Source: an uncultured Granulosicoccaceae bacterium (lineage in GTDB: Bacteria > Pseudomonadota > Gammaproteobacteria > Granulosicoccales > Granulosicoccaceae). Taken from it: a DNA stretch of 9,209 nt. The stretch covers positions 1 through 9,209 of the forward strand of contig CALFBL010000334.1 in the NCBI GenBank assembly GCA_937951695.1, given 5' to 3'. The notes under the pieces were generated by a model. The model worked only from the letters and a program-made list of their open reading frames with translations. It did not search any database and was not told where the DNA came from. The position numbers and the translations under genes are program-made. The first letter of the stretch is position 1, and each line of letters starts with the position of its first letter. This document shows positions 1 through 6,340 of this stretch, one piece after another.

Positions 1-79
1 TTGGCTGGCAGCAGCGCAGTGTTGTTCTCGGTGAATAGGGAAGTATTGCACCAGATGGGTCAGATGGAAGTTCAGGAAC

Positions 80-1480
80 ATGAGTTCGGGCGCAACGGTA
101 ATCCGGTGGATGCCGTGGAGCAGTTTGCCGATTTCAAGAAACACCACGCTCGGCATGGCGTCTGACCAGGGCAAGAGTTCCAATATGGTGGGCCTTGCCG
201 CCATGGCGGCTATTCAGGGGCAATCAATACCCGAGACGGGCACGACGACGTTTCGCCCACCTTTTGTCCCAATCCCCATTGAGACCTATCACGGTCATCA
301 CGCTAAGACGCATTGGCGTCCGGTAAAACGTTTACCGCTCGAATTGGAGCACCGCTCACTGCAGGCGGCTTTGGGTGAGTACGGTGGTTGGTTACGACCC
401 GGTTGGTACGGTGATGGCGACGTGATGTCGCGGGTAAATCATGAAGCCCTGACGATACGCAATCGGGCGGGTATTTTTGATGGCTCGCCGTTGGGTAAAA
501 TCGAAGTGATGGGTCCGGATGCCGAGGCGTTCCTGGATTTTGTTTTCTACAACACGATCAGCACCTTGAAGGTGGGCAACATTCGCTACGGGTTTATGCT
601 AACCGAAGGCGGTATTGTTATGGACGATGGTGTCGTAGCCCGTATAGGGCCGAACCAGTTTTTGATTAGCTGTTCATCTAGCCACGTTGACAGTGTACGT
701 GGCCACTTGGAGGCTTGGCGTCAGGACGGCAACAACCCGGATAAATTATTCATCCATGATTTAACCCTAAATTTTGCCACCGTGACCGTAACCGGTCCTG
801 AAGCGCGAGCCGTGTTGTCCGCATTGCATTTAGGGATCGATCTATCCACCGATGCATTCCCTCACATGACGTTTAAAGCCGGTCGTTTGGGGGCTGAATG
901 GGTACGCATTTCCCGGGTGAGCTTTACCGGCGAAGCAAGCTATGAAATCAGTATTCGGGCTCGATGCGCGTTAACGTTGTGGCGTGCAGCTATCGATGCT
1001 GGCTCTGCGCTAGGGGCTGAGCCCGTGGGCATCGAGGCGATATCGATTTTGCGTGCCGAGAAAGGGTACGTGATTATTGGTAAAGACACCGACGGTGAAA
1101 CCATGCCGCACGACTTAGGGTTTGACATACCGCGCACGCGAAAACGCGTAGCGTTTATTGGTGATCGTAGTTTGCATACTGACAAGGCGAACTCGAGTCA
1201 ACGCAAATCTCTGGTGGGATTACTGGCGTGCGCAGGAGAGGCGGCGTTTGAGACCGGTGCTCATGTCATTTCCAGCGATGAAGACAAACGCTCGATCGGC
1301 TACGTTACCTCCAGTTACGACAGTCCGTATTTGGGGCACCCAATAGCGTTGGCCATGATGGAAGGAGGTGCCACTTTGTTCGGGACAACGGTGCAAGTCT
1401 GGCATCGAAATGAGTCTCGCCAAGCCTCGGTTTGCTCGCCGTGTTTCTACGATCCGGATGGGGAGCGTCTGTATGCGTAA
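80..1480 (+). CDS. soxA: Sarcosine oxidase alpha subunit, C-terminal part (aminomethyltransferase domain), 5' end truncated or frameshifted
   Basis: Heterotetrameric sarcosine oxidase oxidises sarcosine to glycine in the cytoplasm. The C-terminal domain of its alpha subunit is GcvT-like and passes the one-carbon unit to tetrahydrofolate. The reading shows SoxA hallmarks in order: TTLGMASDQGKSSN (22-35), TTTFRPPFVP (55-64), the T-protein-like fold with LGKIEVMGPDA (138-148), IEAISILRAEKGYVIIGKD (318-336), TMPHDLGFD (341-349) and the family-typical end DPDGERL (458-464). A full alpha subunit is roughly 1000 residues, so this is less than half. The ATG at 80 is only the first one available: residues 1-20 do not look like SoxA, there is no clear ribosome site, and the same frame is stopped at 32-34. 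The FAD/NAD-binding half must lie upstream in another frame, or be missing. The end overlaps soxG by 8 nt, as in a sox operon. Family assignment is firm; whether it is functional is open. Confidence 0.82.
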   Translation: MSSGATVIRWMPWSSLPISRNTTLGMASDQGKSSNMVGLAAMAAIQGQSIPETGTTTFRPPFVPIPIETYHGHHAKTHWRPVKRLPLELEHRSLQAALGEYGGWLRPGWYGDGDVMSRVNHEALTIRNRAGIFDGSPLGKIEVMGPDAEAFLDFVFYNTISTLKVGNIRYGFMLTEGGIVMDDGVVARIGPNQFLISCSSSHVDSVRGHLEAWRQDGNNPDKLFIHDLTLNFATVTVTGPEARAVLSALHLGIDLSTDAFPHMTFKAGRLGAEWVRISRVSFTGEASYEISIRARCALTLWRAAIDAGSALGAEPVGIEAISILRAEKGYVIIGKDTDGETMPHDLGFDIPRTRKRVAFIGDRSLHTDKANSSQRKSLVGLLACAGEAAFETGAHVISSDEDKRSIGYVTSSYDSPYLGHPIALAMMEGGATLFGTTVQVWHRNESRQASVCSPCFYDPDGERLYA

Positions 1481-2066
1481 CGACAACCATAAGTGGCCAC
1501 CGGTTAAGCCACTGCATGAGTTTTCAACGGAAGCGCTTGAATTGGGAGAGGTGTTACTGACGCCGATCGAGCTGAAATCGCAAACACTGATATCGGGACC
1601 GAAAGTGTTAGCTCAGATGGACGCTCCCCTCATCGGTTGGCCCGATATCGTGGTGGCGAATCGCTACACGCTGTGTTTACGACGCGATCGCATCGTGTGT
1701 GTTGATACGGTCGTGTCAAGCCAGCCTGCGTTACTTGATTCGTTAAAATATACGATACAGGAACCATTCTCGGGATGGGATGAAACCCTTGAGCAGGCAA
1801 TATCGGACGTTAGCGACACCTATTCTGTGTTTGATCTTTCCGGTGCCAACATCTTGGATGTATTGCAGCACGGTGCTGAATTGTCCACGCAAACGCCATC
1901 GCGAAGTGTGTTGCGATTGTTGTTTGGATTCGAAGTGATGCTCTATCGAGTAAACCAACCCGGTTGTGTTCGTGTCCATATCCCCACGCCACGGCTGTTC
2001 AGTCTTATCGAGCATCTGCAAGATGCGGCTTTGTCTTCCCGGCGGATAAAGCGCCTTCACCCGTAA
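1473..2066 (+). CDS. soxG: Sarcosine oxidase gamma subunit
   Basis: A 197-residue protein matching the small gamma subunit of heterotetrameric sarcosine oxidase, which packs against the alpha subunit's aminomethyltransferase domain. Family-typical features are the DVSDTYSVFDLSG segment, the ILDVLQHGAELS stretch that follows it, the LRLLFGFEVMLYRV core and a C-terminal segment rich in Leu and Ile ending HLQDA. Its length is normal for the family (about 200). The start at 1473 is preferred over the longer reading from 1368 because it has a strong ribosome site, GGGGAG at 1460-1465, seven bases upstream. The longer reading would also overlap soxA by more than 100 bases. The ATG overlaps the soxA stop by 8 nt, suggesting translational coupling. 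Gamma subunits diverge strongly, so the call leans partly on position directly after SoxA. Confidence 0.85.
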   Translation: MRNDNHKWPPVKPLHEFSTEALELGEVLLTPIELKSQTLISGPKVLAQMDAPLIGWPDIVVANRYTLCLRRDRIVCVDTVVSSQPALLDSLKYTIQEPFSGWDETLEQAISDVSDTYSVFDLSGANILDVLQHGAELSTQTPSRSVLRLLFGFEVMLYRVNQPGCVRVHIPTPRLFSLIEHLQDAALSSRRIKRLHP

Positions 2067-2078
2067 TACACTGCAGCG

Positions 2079-2735
2079 ATGAAAATAAATAAATGGGTGG
2101 TGGTGCTTGCTCTGGCGCTAGTGCTTGCTTTGGCGTCACTGCTGATGCAATCGCCGGCCAGTGAGTGGTCAACAGCCCAACGCTTCGGTGCTCGGTTGCA
2201 ATCGGCATCCATCCCTGAACTGTTGCTTTTTATCCTGATTGGCATTGCCGCCACCGCCGTTGGGCTCCCAAGGCAATTGTTTGCGTTTATCTCAGGATTT
2301 GCTTTCGGCGTGATACCGGGCGTGACCATATCGCTTGTTATGGCGATCTGCGGCTGTGCGATTTCGTTCAAGTTTTCAAGACGTTTTATTCGCGGCAGGT
2401 TTATGCGCCGTCACCGACGTTTGATTGACGGTCTGGATGCGCTGACAGAAAACGATGCGTTCTGGAAAATTGTGATGTTGCGTTTGCAGCCGCTAGGCAC
2501 TAATTTACTGACCAATTTGGCCGCTGGAGTGAGCGCGCTTCCAGCGCGCGCGTTTCTAACCGCTTCCGCCCTAGGTTACATCCCACAAATGGTGGTATTC
2601 GCTTTATTAGGTTCAGGAGCGCGACTGGGCTCCACTACGCAGTTAACTATTAGTCTCTTTATGTTGTTTATTTCGTTGTTAATCGGTTTGTGGTTATTAG
2701 TTCGAAGCCGCGTAAGACGGGCGTCTGCGGAGTAA
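2079..2735 (+). CDS. TVP38/TMEM64 (DedA-like, VTT domain) inner-membrane protein
   Basis: A 218-residue integral membrane protein. It has an N-terminal membrane helix (about 5-24), a second hydrophobic segment (46-62) and the family motif region VGLPRQLFAFISGFAFG (61-77). The paired re-entrant part follows, RLQPLGTNLLTNLAAGVSALP (135-155) with YIPQ at 167-170, and a final membrane helix lies around 188-208. A basic stretch at 100-114 probably faces the cytoplasm. The VTT/DedA superfamily includes lipid scramblases and undecaprenyl-phosphate or phosphatidylglycerol flippases; the substrate of this member cannot be told from sequence. It begins 12 bases after soxG and could be cotranscribed with it, but a link to sarcosine metabolism is not expected. 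There is no good ribosome site before the ATG. Confidence 0.82.
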   Translation: MKINKWVVVLALALVLALASLLMQSPASEWSTAQRFGARLQSASIPELLLFILIGIAATAVGLPRQLFAFISGFAFGVIPGVTISLVMAICGCAISFKFSRRFIRGRFMRRHRRLIDGLDALTENDAFWKIVMLRLQPLGTNLLTNLAAGVSALPARAFLTASALGYIPQMVVFALLGSGARLGSTTQLTISLFMLFISLLIGLWLLVRSRVRRASAE

Positions 2736-2803
2736 AACACCGCTTTATGCAATGGATGTGGATAGCGTAGAGGGCATTTGTTGTACATCACGTGCGAATT
2801 CCC

Positions 2804-2813
2804 TGTCTATACT
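2804..2813 (+). promoter_or_regulatory. Possible -10 promoter element TGTCTATACT
   Basis: TATACT (2808-2813) resembles a sigma-70 -10 box. The same ten bases occur at 6207-6216 upstream of the paralogous gene at 6341. TTTGTTGTA at 2777-2785 corresponds to TTTGCTGTA at 6182-6190. The spacing to a -35-like TTGTAC (21 nt) is longer than the usual 16-18, so the promoter call is tentative. Confidence 0.3.
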
Positions 2814-2819
2814 CAGATT

Positions 2820-2855
2820 CACCGGAAACGAAAAAAACGGACTTAGTTTTCGGTG
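2820..2855 (+). other. Imperfect hairpin in the intergenic region
   Basis: CACCGGAAAC (2820-2829) pairs with GTTTTCGGTG (2846-2855) over 10 bp with one G-T wobble, leaving a 16-base A-rich loop. No T-run follows the second arm, so it is not a typical intrinsic terminator. It may be a leader structure if transcription starts near 2820. Confidence 0.3.
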
Positions 2856-2950
2856 GATCTCCTCCAAGTGGTGACTTGAGCAGGATGCAACGATTGCCAT
2901 GGACGGCAACTCTTTTTTGTGTTAATCCCGCTAACCTCGTCTATAACTCT

Positions 2951-2984
2951 TGTTTGAACAACAAACTGAATGTTTGAACAACAA
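2951..2984 (+). repeat. Two direct copies of a palindromic box, 20-bp period
   Basis: TGTTTGAACAACAA occurs at 2951-2964 and again at 2971-2984. The core TGTTTGAACA is itself an inverted repeat (TGTT-TG-AACA). The offset is exactly 20 bp, close to two helical turns, so both boxes face the same side of the DNA, as is common for cooperative operator sites. It lies about 110 bases before the start codon at 3093. The binding protein is unknown. Confidence 0.45.
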
Positions 2985-3005
2985 CCGTAATGTCAGTGTG
3001 TATAA

Positions 3006-3025
3006 GGCTCATCACGTGCTGAGCC
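3006..3025. promoter_or_regulatory. CACGTG-centred 20-bp palindrome, possible operator
   Basis: GGCTCA (3006-3011) and TGAGCC (3020-3025) flank TCACGTGC. The whole 20 bases are palindromic except for one T/C pair. It starts at the last base of a -10-like TATAAG (3001-3006), where a repressor could block initiation or early elongation. The ten bases CATCACGTGC inside it also occur at 2786-2795. No T-run follows, which argues against a terminator. Confidence 0.4.
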
Positions 3026-3092
3026 CTCATGCCATCGACGGACCAAATAGAGCGTTCTTTAATTAAGAACCAAATGTGGGAATGTGAAATCA

Positions 3093-4271
3093 ATGGTGCC
3101 GGACTCAAAAAAACTCGCAAAAATCAACAATCCGATAGGGGTGAGCCTTGGATCCTGCTTGTGCATGGGACTGGTGGTCAATGTACTCGCCATAAAACCC
3201 GCATCGGCTGAATTTAGATTCGCGCCTTATGCTGCGATCAACGGCGCCGTCAGCAGAGTCGATCCAGACGCTGGGTCCTCGGGCTTAGACGTCGAAGATT
3301 CTTCCGATTTCGGTTTTGGCGTCCGGCTTGGAGCTGACCTATTCGATCGCTTTTCAATCGAAGCGGGCTTCACCGACCTGGGTTCTGCTACGTTGGATGG
3401 TCCGGCGATTGGTGAAGAAGATATCGATTACTCAGCAATCGGGGTGAGTGCGCTCTACCATGTATTGGGCGATGCCCAAGACATCGCTGACCGCAACGGC
3501 CTATGGGCCTATTTACGGCTTGGGGTGAATCAAATTGACAACGACAGTAATCTGGAGCTGGAAGACGAGGACAATGTGGCCGTTTGGGCGGGTGCCGGTG
3601 TTGAGTACTCGGTAACCTCGCAGCTCGCCGTGCGGGCTGAAATTGCCACCTTTGATGGGGATGCGCAAGCGGTGTCGGCCGGCCTAGTGTATCGCCCCTT
3701 TAATTCTCGATCCAAAGGCGGCGTTCAGCAACCGACAATTTCTCGCCCACCGGTACAGGCCCCCGCGCCATCAAGGCAACCGGGCGAGACCCCTGAGCCG
3801 TTGGCAGAACCACGTCGATTGCCGGTTCCTACAGCTCCCGCGCCGTCGATTGAACCCAGAGGGCCCATCGCGAGTTCGGGTTGCGAAACACCGGTCTTTA
3901 ATGAACCGGTGAATCAAAATGGCTGTGCGCAGTTATCCGGGGTTCAGAGCGGTTTGCAGTTCGTCGCTGAAACCGCCCAGCTGACGCAGGACTCGACTCT
4001 CTCGATTGCTAATTTGGCCGCCGCACTGCAAGCCGCGCCCCAGTTACGGGTTGAAATTCGCGCCCACGCATCGGCTAACGGCGGCCCGGCTGCGGCTCAA
4101 GAGGTGTCCCGACAGCGCGTTCTTGTGGTGGCACGGGCGCTGGTGGCCGCGGGCGTTGCAATCGATCGGCTGGGTGCTCGTGCGTTTGGTAGCGAGCAAC
4201 CGAGGGTGAGGCAGGGCGCGCTATCCGGGCAATTCTTGCCGGATAGGATCGAATTCGTCGTTCAACCCTAG
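3093..4271 (+). CDS. OmpA-family outer-membrane protein: barrel, Pro-rich linker, degenerate OmpA domain
   Basis: A 392-residue exported protein. The signal peptide ends ...KPASA|EFRF, with cleavage after about residue 39. Residues 41-203 show the alternating pattern of an OmpA-type 8-strand barrel, ending in LVYRPF. A Pro-rich linker follows (about 204-260). CETPVFNEPVNQNGC (264-278) is a remnant of a TSP3 repeat that has lost its DxDxDG half. Residues 284-392 form an OmpA/MotB-like domain that would normally grip peptidoglycan. Here the key Asp of the HTD motif is Ser327, while the partner Arg342 (15 residues later) remains, and the usual NRRVE near the end is DRIEF. Peptidoglycan binding may therefore be weak or lost. 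The ATG at 3093 is chosen over GTG at 3084 because GGGAA at 3078-3082 is well placed only for the ATG. The barrel is paralogous to those at 4354 and 6341. Function beyond an envelope structural role is not known. Confidence 0.85.
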   Translation: MVPDSKKLAKINNPIGVSLGSCLCMGLVVNVLAIKPASAEFRFAPYAAINGAVSRVDPDAGSSGLDVEDSSDFGFGVRLGADLFDRFSIEAGFTDLGSATLDGPAIGEEDIDYSAIGVSALYHVLGDAQDIADRNGLWAYLRLGVNQIDNDSNLELEDEDNVAVWAGAGVEYSVTSQLAVRAEIATFDGDAQAVSAGLVYRPFNSRSKGGVQQPTISRPPVQAPAPSRQPGETPEPLAEPRRLPVPTAPAPSIEPRGPIASSGCETPVFNEPVNQNGCAQLSGVQSGLQFVAETAQLTQDSTLSIANLAAALQAAPQLRVEIRAHASANGGPAAAQEVSRQRVLVVARALVAAGVAIDRLGARAFGSEQPRVRQGALSGQFLPDRIEFVVQP

Positions 4272-4294
4272 AAAATCTTGAGAAAGTGCTCCTG

Positions 4295-4315
4295 GCGGTG
4301 CGAAATTTGCACCGC
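4295..4315 (+). other. Hairpin between the first and second OmpA genes
   Basis: GCGGTGC (4295-4301) pairs perfectly with GCACCGC (4309-4315), and the seven bases between can extend the stem. It lies 24 bases after the stop at 4271 and 39 before the ATG at 4354. No T-run follows, so it is a weak terminator at best. It may instead protect or attenuate the transcript between the two genes. Confidence 0.4.
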
Positions 4316-4353
4316 GGTGTTCAGGGAATTAGGATTACTGGACATTCAGGACC

Positions 4354-5307
4354 ATGGTTGGATCTGGCTTAACCTCAAGAATTCGCCGACTACGGCGGAT
4401 GGTACGACCGATTACGTGTGCCAGCACCAGCATGCTTGGAGTACTGTTGCTTGGTGGCTGTGCCACGCTGGGGACTATCGGTGACCGAACGGTTGCGGCG
4501 GCCTCATCTGTGTTTACCACGTCGCAAGCGCTGCAGTTTAAATCGCGCGTTTACGCCGGAGGTGGGGCCGGCGCGACGCGTCTTAGCCCGGACACCTCCG
4601 GTACACGCTTTAGCGTATCAGACACTCAAGGCGCCGCAACGCAGCTGCGCTTGGGTGTCGACGTCAACTCATTGCTGTCGTTAGAGGCGGACACCTCGGT
4701 GCTGGGTGAGGCCTCGGTACGAGAGGTCAACGCCGACGTAAGCTTTACCTCGTTAACGGCAAGCACGTTGTTCTACGTGTTGGGAGACCCTAGTAATCGG
4801 GCGCGAAGAATTGGCTGGCAAGGGTACGGGCGGCTGGGCGTCTCACTGGTACAAAAGTCGTCTGTGGTGGCGCCTTTCGATGAGCACAATACCAATTTGT
4901 TATTGGGTTTTGGCGCAGAATACGGGTTTAGAAATGGTTTCGGATTACGCGGTGAAGTGACCCGATTCAATAGCGATGCCACCTTTTTGGGGTTAGGAAT
5001 CGTGTATCGATTTGGTCTATCAGCGCGTCAATTTGGGTCGGCTGTTGCCATTGTGACAAAAGAGGCAATTCCAACGGATTCGCCTGAACCGTCATTAAAC
5101 GCAGCGTTTCCGGATTACGCGAAAGCGCCAGGGCATGTATCGCTAAAACGTGAGGGCCCTAACGCGGCGCTTTGGTCGCAACCGAAAGTTTCTGCTGATG
5201 CCGACCGCGATGGTGTTGCCAATGAAGACGATATTTGCTCTAAAACTGCTCGTAACACCGCGGTGGCTGAAAACGGCTGCGGGCTGTTTGACACGGTACT
5301 GACATAA
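4354..5307 (+). CDS. OmpA-type barrel lipoprotein, 5' part of a frame-split OmpA-family gene
   Basis: This 317-residue reading has an Arg-rich n-region, a hydrophobic stretch and a lipobox LGG-C with the acylated Cys at 36. It would therefore be a lipoprotein, although residues 63-220 form an OmpA-type barrel (RVYAGGGAGATRL at the start, LGFGAEYGFRNGFGLRGEV near the end, closing LGIVYRFG). After a linker comes one TSP3-type segment, DADRDGVANEDDIC to NGC (282-309). The frame then stops at 5305-5307, exactly where its paralogue at 6341 continues into the OmpA domain. That missing domain is found one frame over, from 5306 on. Start: ATG 4354 has AGGA only two bases before it. ATG 4399 would give a shorter, equally good lipoprotein signal (Cys21), so the start is uncertain. 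The gene is either broken, frameshifted in translation, or carries a single-base sequence error. Confidence 0.75.
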   Translation: MVGSGLTSRIRRLRRMVRPITCASTSMLGVLLLGGCATLGTIGDRTVAAASSVFTTSQALQFKSRVYAGGGAGATRLSPDTSGTRFSVSDTQGAATQLRLGVDVNSLLSLEADTSVLGEASVREVNADVSFTSLTASTLFYVLGDPSNRARRIGWQGYGRLGVSLVQKSSVVAPFDEHNTNLLLGFGAEYGFRNGFGLRGEVTRFNSDATFLGLGIVYRFGLSARQFGSAVAIVTKEAIPTDSPEPSLNAAFPDYAKAPGHVSLKREGPNAALWSQPKVSADADRDGVANEDDICSKTARNTAVAENGCGLFDTVLT

Positions 5308-5311
5308 AGTG
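5299..5311 (+). other. Frame junction: one-base shift between barrel ORF and OmpA tail
   Basis: The upstream frame reads CTG ACA TAA (5299-5307); the downstream frame is open from 5303, with GTG at 5309. Skipping one base at 5302-5305 gives FDTVLTKVSFKSGTSWLTP, which aligns without gaps to FEGAIDGVNFMSGSDTLTP of the paralogue at 6341. A wrong count in the AAA run at 5306-5308 would not rescue it, because TAA stays in frame. No RF2-like shift signal is evident. Confidence 0.7.
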
Positions 5312-6013
5312 TCGTTTAAGTCCGGCACATCCTGGTTGACGCCCGCTGCGTGTCGTGAAATTGACGCAGTTGTCAGTGTTTTGCTGGCCTTTCCCGAAGC
5401 GCGCATCGAAGTGCAAGCCCACGCAGACAATCGAGGGCCAGAAGAAATCAACAACATCGTATCCACAGCAAGAGCTGATGCTGTTGTGGATTACATGATC
5501 AAACAAGGCGCAGGTGGTCAACAACTGGTGGCGAAAGGCTACGGTGAATCCAAGCCCATTGCGACCAACAATACCGAAGAAGGTCGTCGAGCGAATCGCC
5601 GGATTCAACTCGTGACCATACCCAGCCTGACGCCGGCGGTTCGGGTATCGCGCTTGGGGTTGGGCGGGCCGATGCCGGCGATAAAATTTAAGTCAGGCAC
5701 CACCGAGCTGGTGAGCTCAGCAGAAGCTGCGTTGGGTGAGCTCAGCGACCAATTGCGTGCTCATCCGACGATCAAGATTGCGTTACTCGTCTACGTTGAT
5801 GAACCTTCGGACAGCGTGTCGAACTTGTCGTTAAGTCGCGATCAGGCCAACACGCTGGTGCGTTATCTCGAGGCGCAGGGTGTCGATCGGCACCGCCTAG
5901 TGACCGAACCTTACGGAAAGGAGTTGCCACTGGCGCAAACCGTGACGGAGAAAGATAGGGATCGTAATCGCCGGGTGGAAATTCGGGTGTTAAACGAAGG
6001 TGTGGGGGAATAG
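5309..6013 (+). CDS. Two tandem OmpA/MotB-like domains, 3' part of the frame-split OmpA-family gene
   Basis: This 234-residue reading has no signal peptide and begins inside the first beta strand of an OmpA domain, so it is most likely the tail of the preceding ORF and not a free protein. Domain 1 (1-104) keeps the peptidoglycan-binding pair, Asp40 and Arg55, plus EEGRRANRRIQ (90-100). Domain 2 (124-228) is a second OmpA fold starting AIKFKSGTTEL. It keeps Asp164, but Gln179 stands where Arg is expected, and it ends DRNRRVEIRVL. The two domains are joined by about 20 residues. Tandem OmpA domains on one chain are uncommon. GTG at 5309 is one base after the TAA of the previous frame, so reinitiation is possible, but it would yield an unexported protein. 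The frame is intact through both domains, which argues against long-standing decay. Confidence 0.75.
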   Translation: MSFKSGTSWLTPAACREIDAVVSVLLAFPEARIEVQAHADNRGPEEINNIVSTARADAVVDYMIKQGAGGQQLVAKGYGESKPIATNNTEEGRRANRRIQLVTIPSLTPAVRVSRLGLGGPMPAIKFKSGTTELVSSAEAALGELSDQLRAHPTIKIALLVYVDEPSDSVSNLSLSRDQANTLVRYLEAQGVDRHRLVTEPYGKELPLAQTVTEKDRDRNRRVEIRVLNEGVGE

Positions 6014-6145
6014 ATATGGCTGCGTTCAGGTTGATTTGGACGCACGGCATGATTCAGCTAACCCTGACCTGCGTGAATAAAGAATCGCAGCACGACCGCA
6101 TAAGGGTCAGAGCCTCCTGGATCCGGCACTTAAATGCTTGCGTTT

Positions 6146-6158
6146 AACAATAATTGTT
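6146..6158. promoter_or_regulatory. Perfect 13-bp palindrome AACAATAATTGTT, possible operator
   Basis: The arms AACAAT and ATTGTT flank one A. It lies about 50 bases upstream of TGTCTATACT (6207-6216). It resembles in composition the AACA/TGTT half-sites of the boxes at 2951-2980, but a common regulator is only a guess. Confidence 0.3.
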
Positions 6159-6266
6159 TCGGTTTTACCTATATCGATGTGTTTGCTGTAAGAGCGGGTG
6201 GCGGCATGTCTATACTATCAGTCCGATCTGAGCTATCGCGCCCGATTTGACTTACGCAGTTCTTGT

Positions 6267-6295
6267 TTGGTTTCAGAACGCAACTAAAATTTAAT
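6267..6295 (+). promoter_or_regulatory. Possible sigma-70 promoter of the 6341-8280 gene pair
   Basis: TTGGTT (6267-6272) and TTTAAT (6290-6295) are separated by 17 bases and lie about 45 bases before the ATG at 6341. Both hexamers match the consensus only partly. The alternative is the TGTCTATACT element at 6207-6216. Confidence 0.25.
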
Positions 6296-6340
6296 GCTTT
6301 TTATCTATAGTTTTGCTAGACATCATTGAGTGTACACATC

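Larger units (their letters stand above)
2736..3092 (+). other. Intergenic region with regulatory-looking repeats, no convincing gene
   Basis: This 357-base gap separates the sox/TVP38 genes from the OmpA cluster. Short open frames (from 2792 and 3029) have no recognisable motif, no good ribosome site and low-complexity composition, and are not called. It holds a promoter-like TGTCTATACT (2804-2813), an imperfect hairpin (2820-2855), two direct copies of TGTTTGAACA (2951-2960, 2971-2980), TATAAG (3001-3006), and a CACGTG-centred palindrome (3006-3025). It is best read as the control region of the gene at 3093. Confidence 0.5.
6014..6340 (+). other. Intergenic region upstream of the third OmpA gene
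   Basis: This 327-base gap contains no convincing gene. It has a perfect 13-bp palindrome (6146-6158), promoter-like sequence TTTGCTGTA (6182-6190) with TGTCTATACT (6207-6216) shared with the region before the first OmpA gene, and an AT-rich stretch nearer the gene. In that stretch TTGGTT (6267-6272) and TTTAAT (6290-6295) are spaced by 17 bases and may form the promoter of the 6341-8280 pair. Confidence 0.45.

Noticed and set aside
1368..1472. Longer start for the gamma subunit at 1368
   Set aside because: It would overlap soxA by over 100 bases, and the extra residues do not resemble SoxG. The start at 1473 has a strong GGGGAG ribosome site.
2951..2984. Start of a CRISPR array
   Set aside because: Only two short copies with a 6-base gap between them; no spacers of the right length and no further repeats.
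2792..3211. Short open frames of about 60 codons (from 2792 and 3029) in the gap before the first OmpA gene
   Set aside because: There is no recognisable motif and no clear ribosome site, and the second overlaps the signal-peptide coding region of the OmpA gene in another frame.
6065..6110. Inverted CTGACC / GGTCAG pair after the tandem-domain ORF as a terminator
   Set aside because: The arms are six bases with a spacer over 30 bases and no T-run, likely chance.
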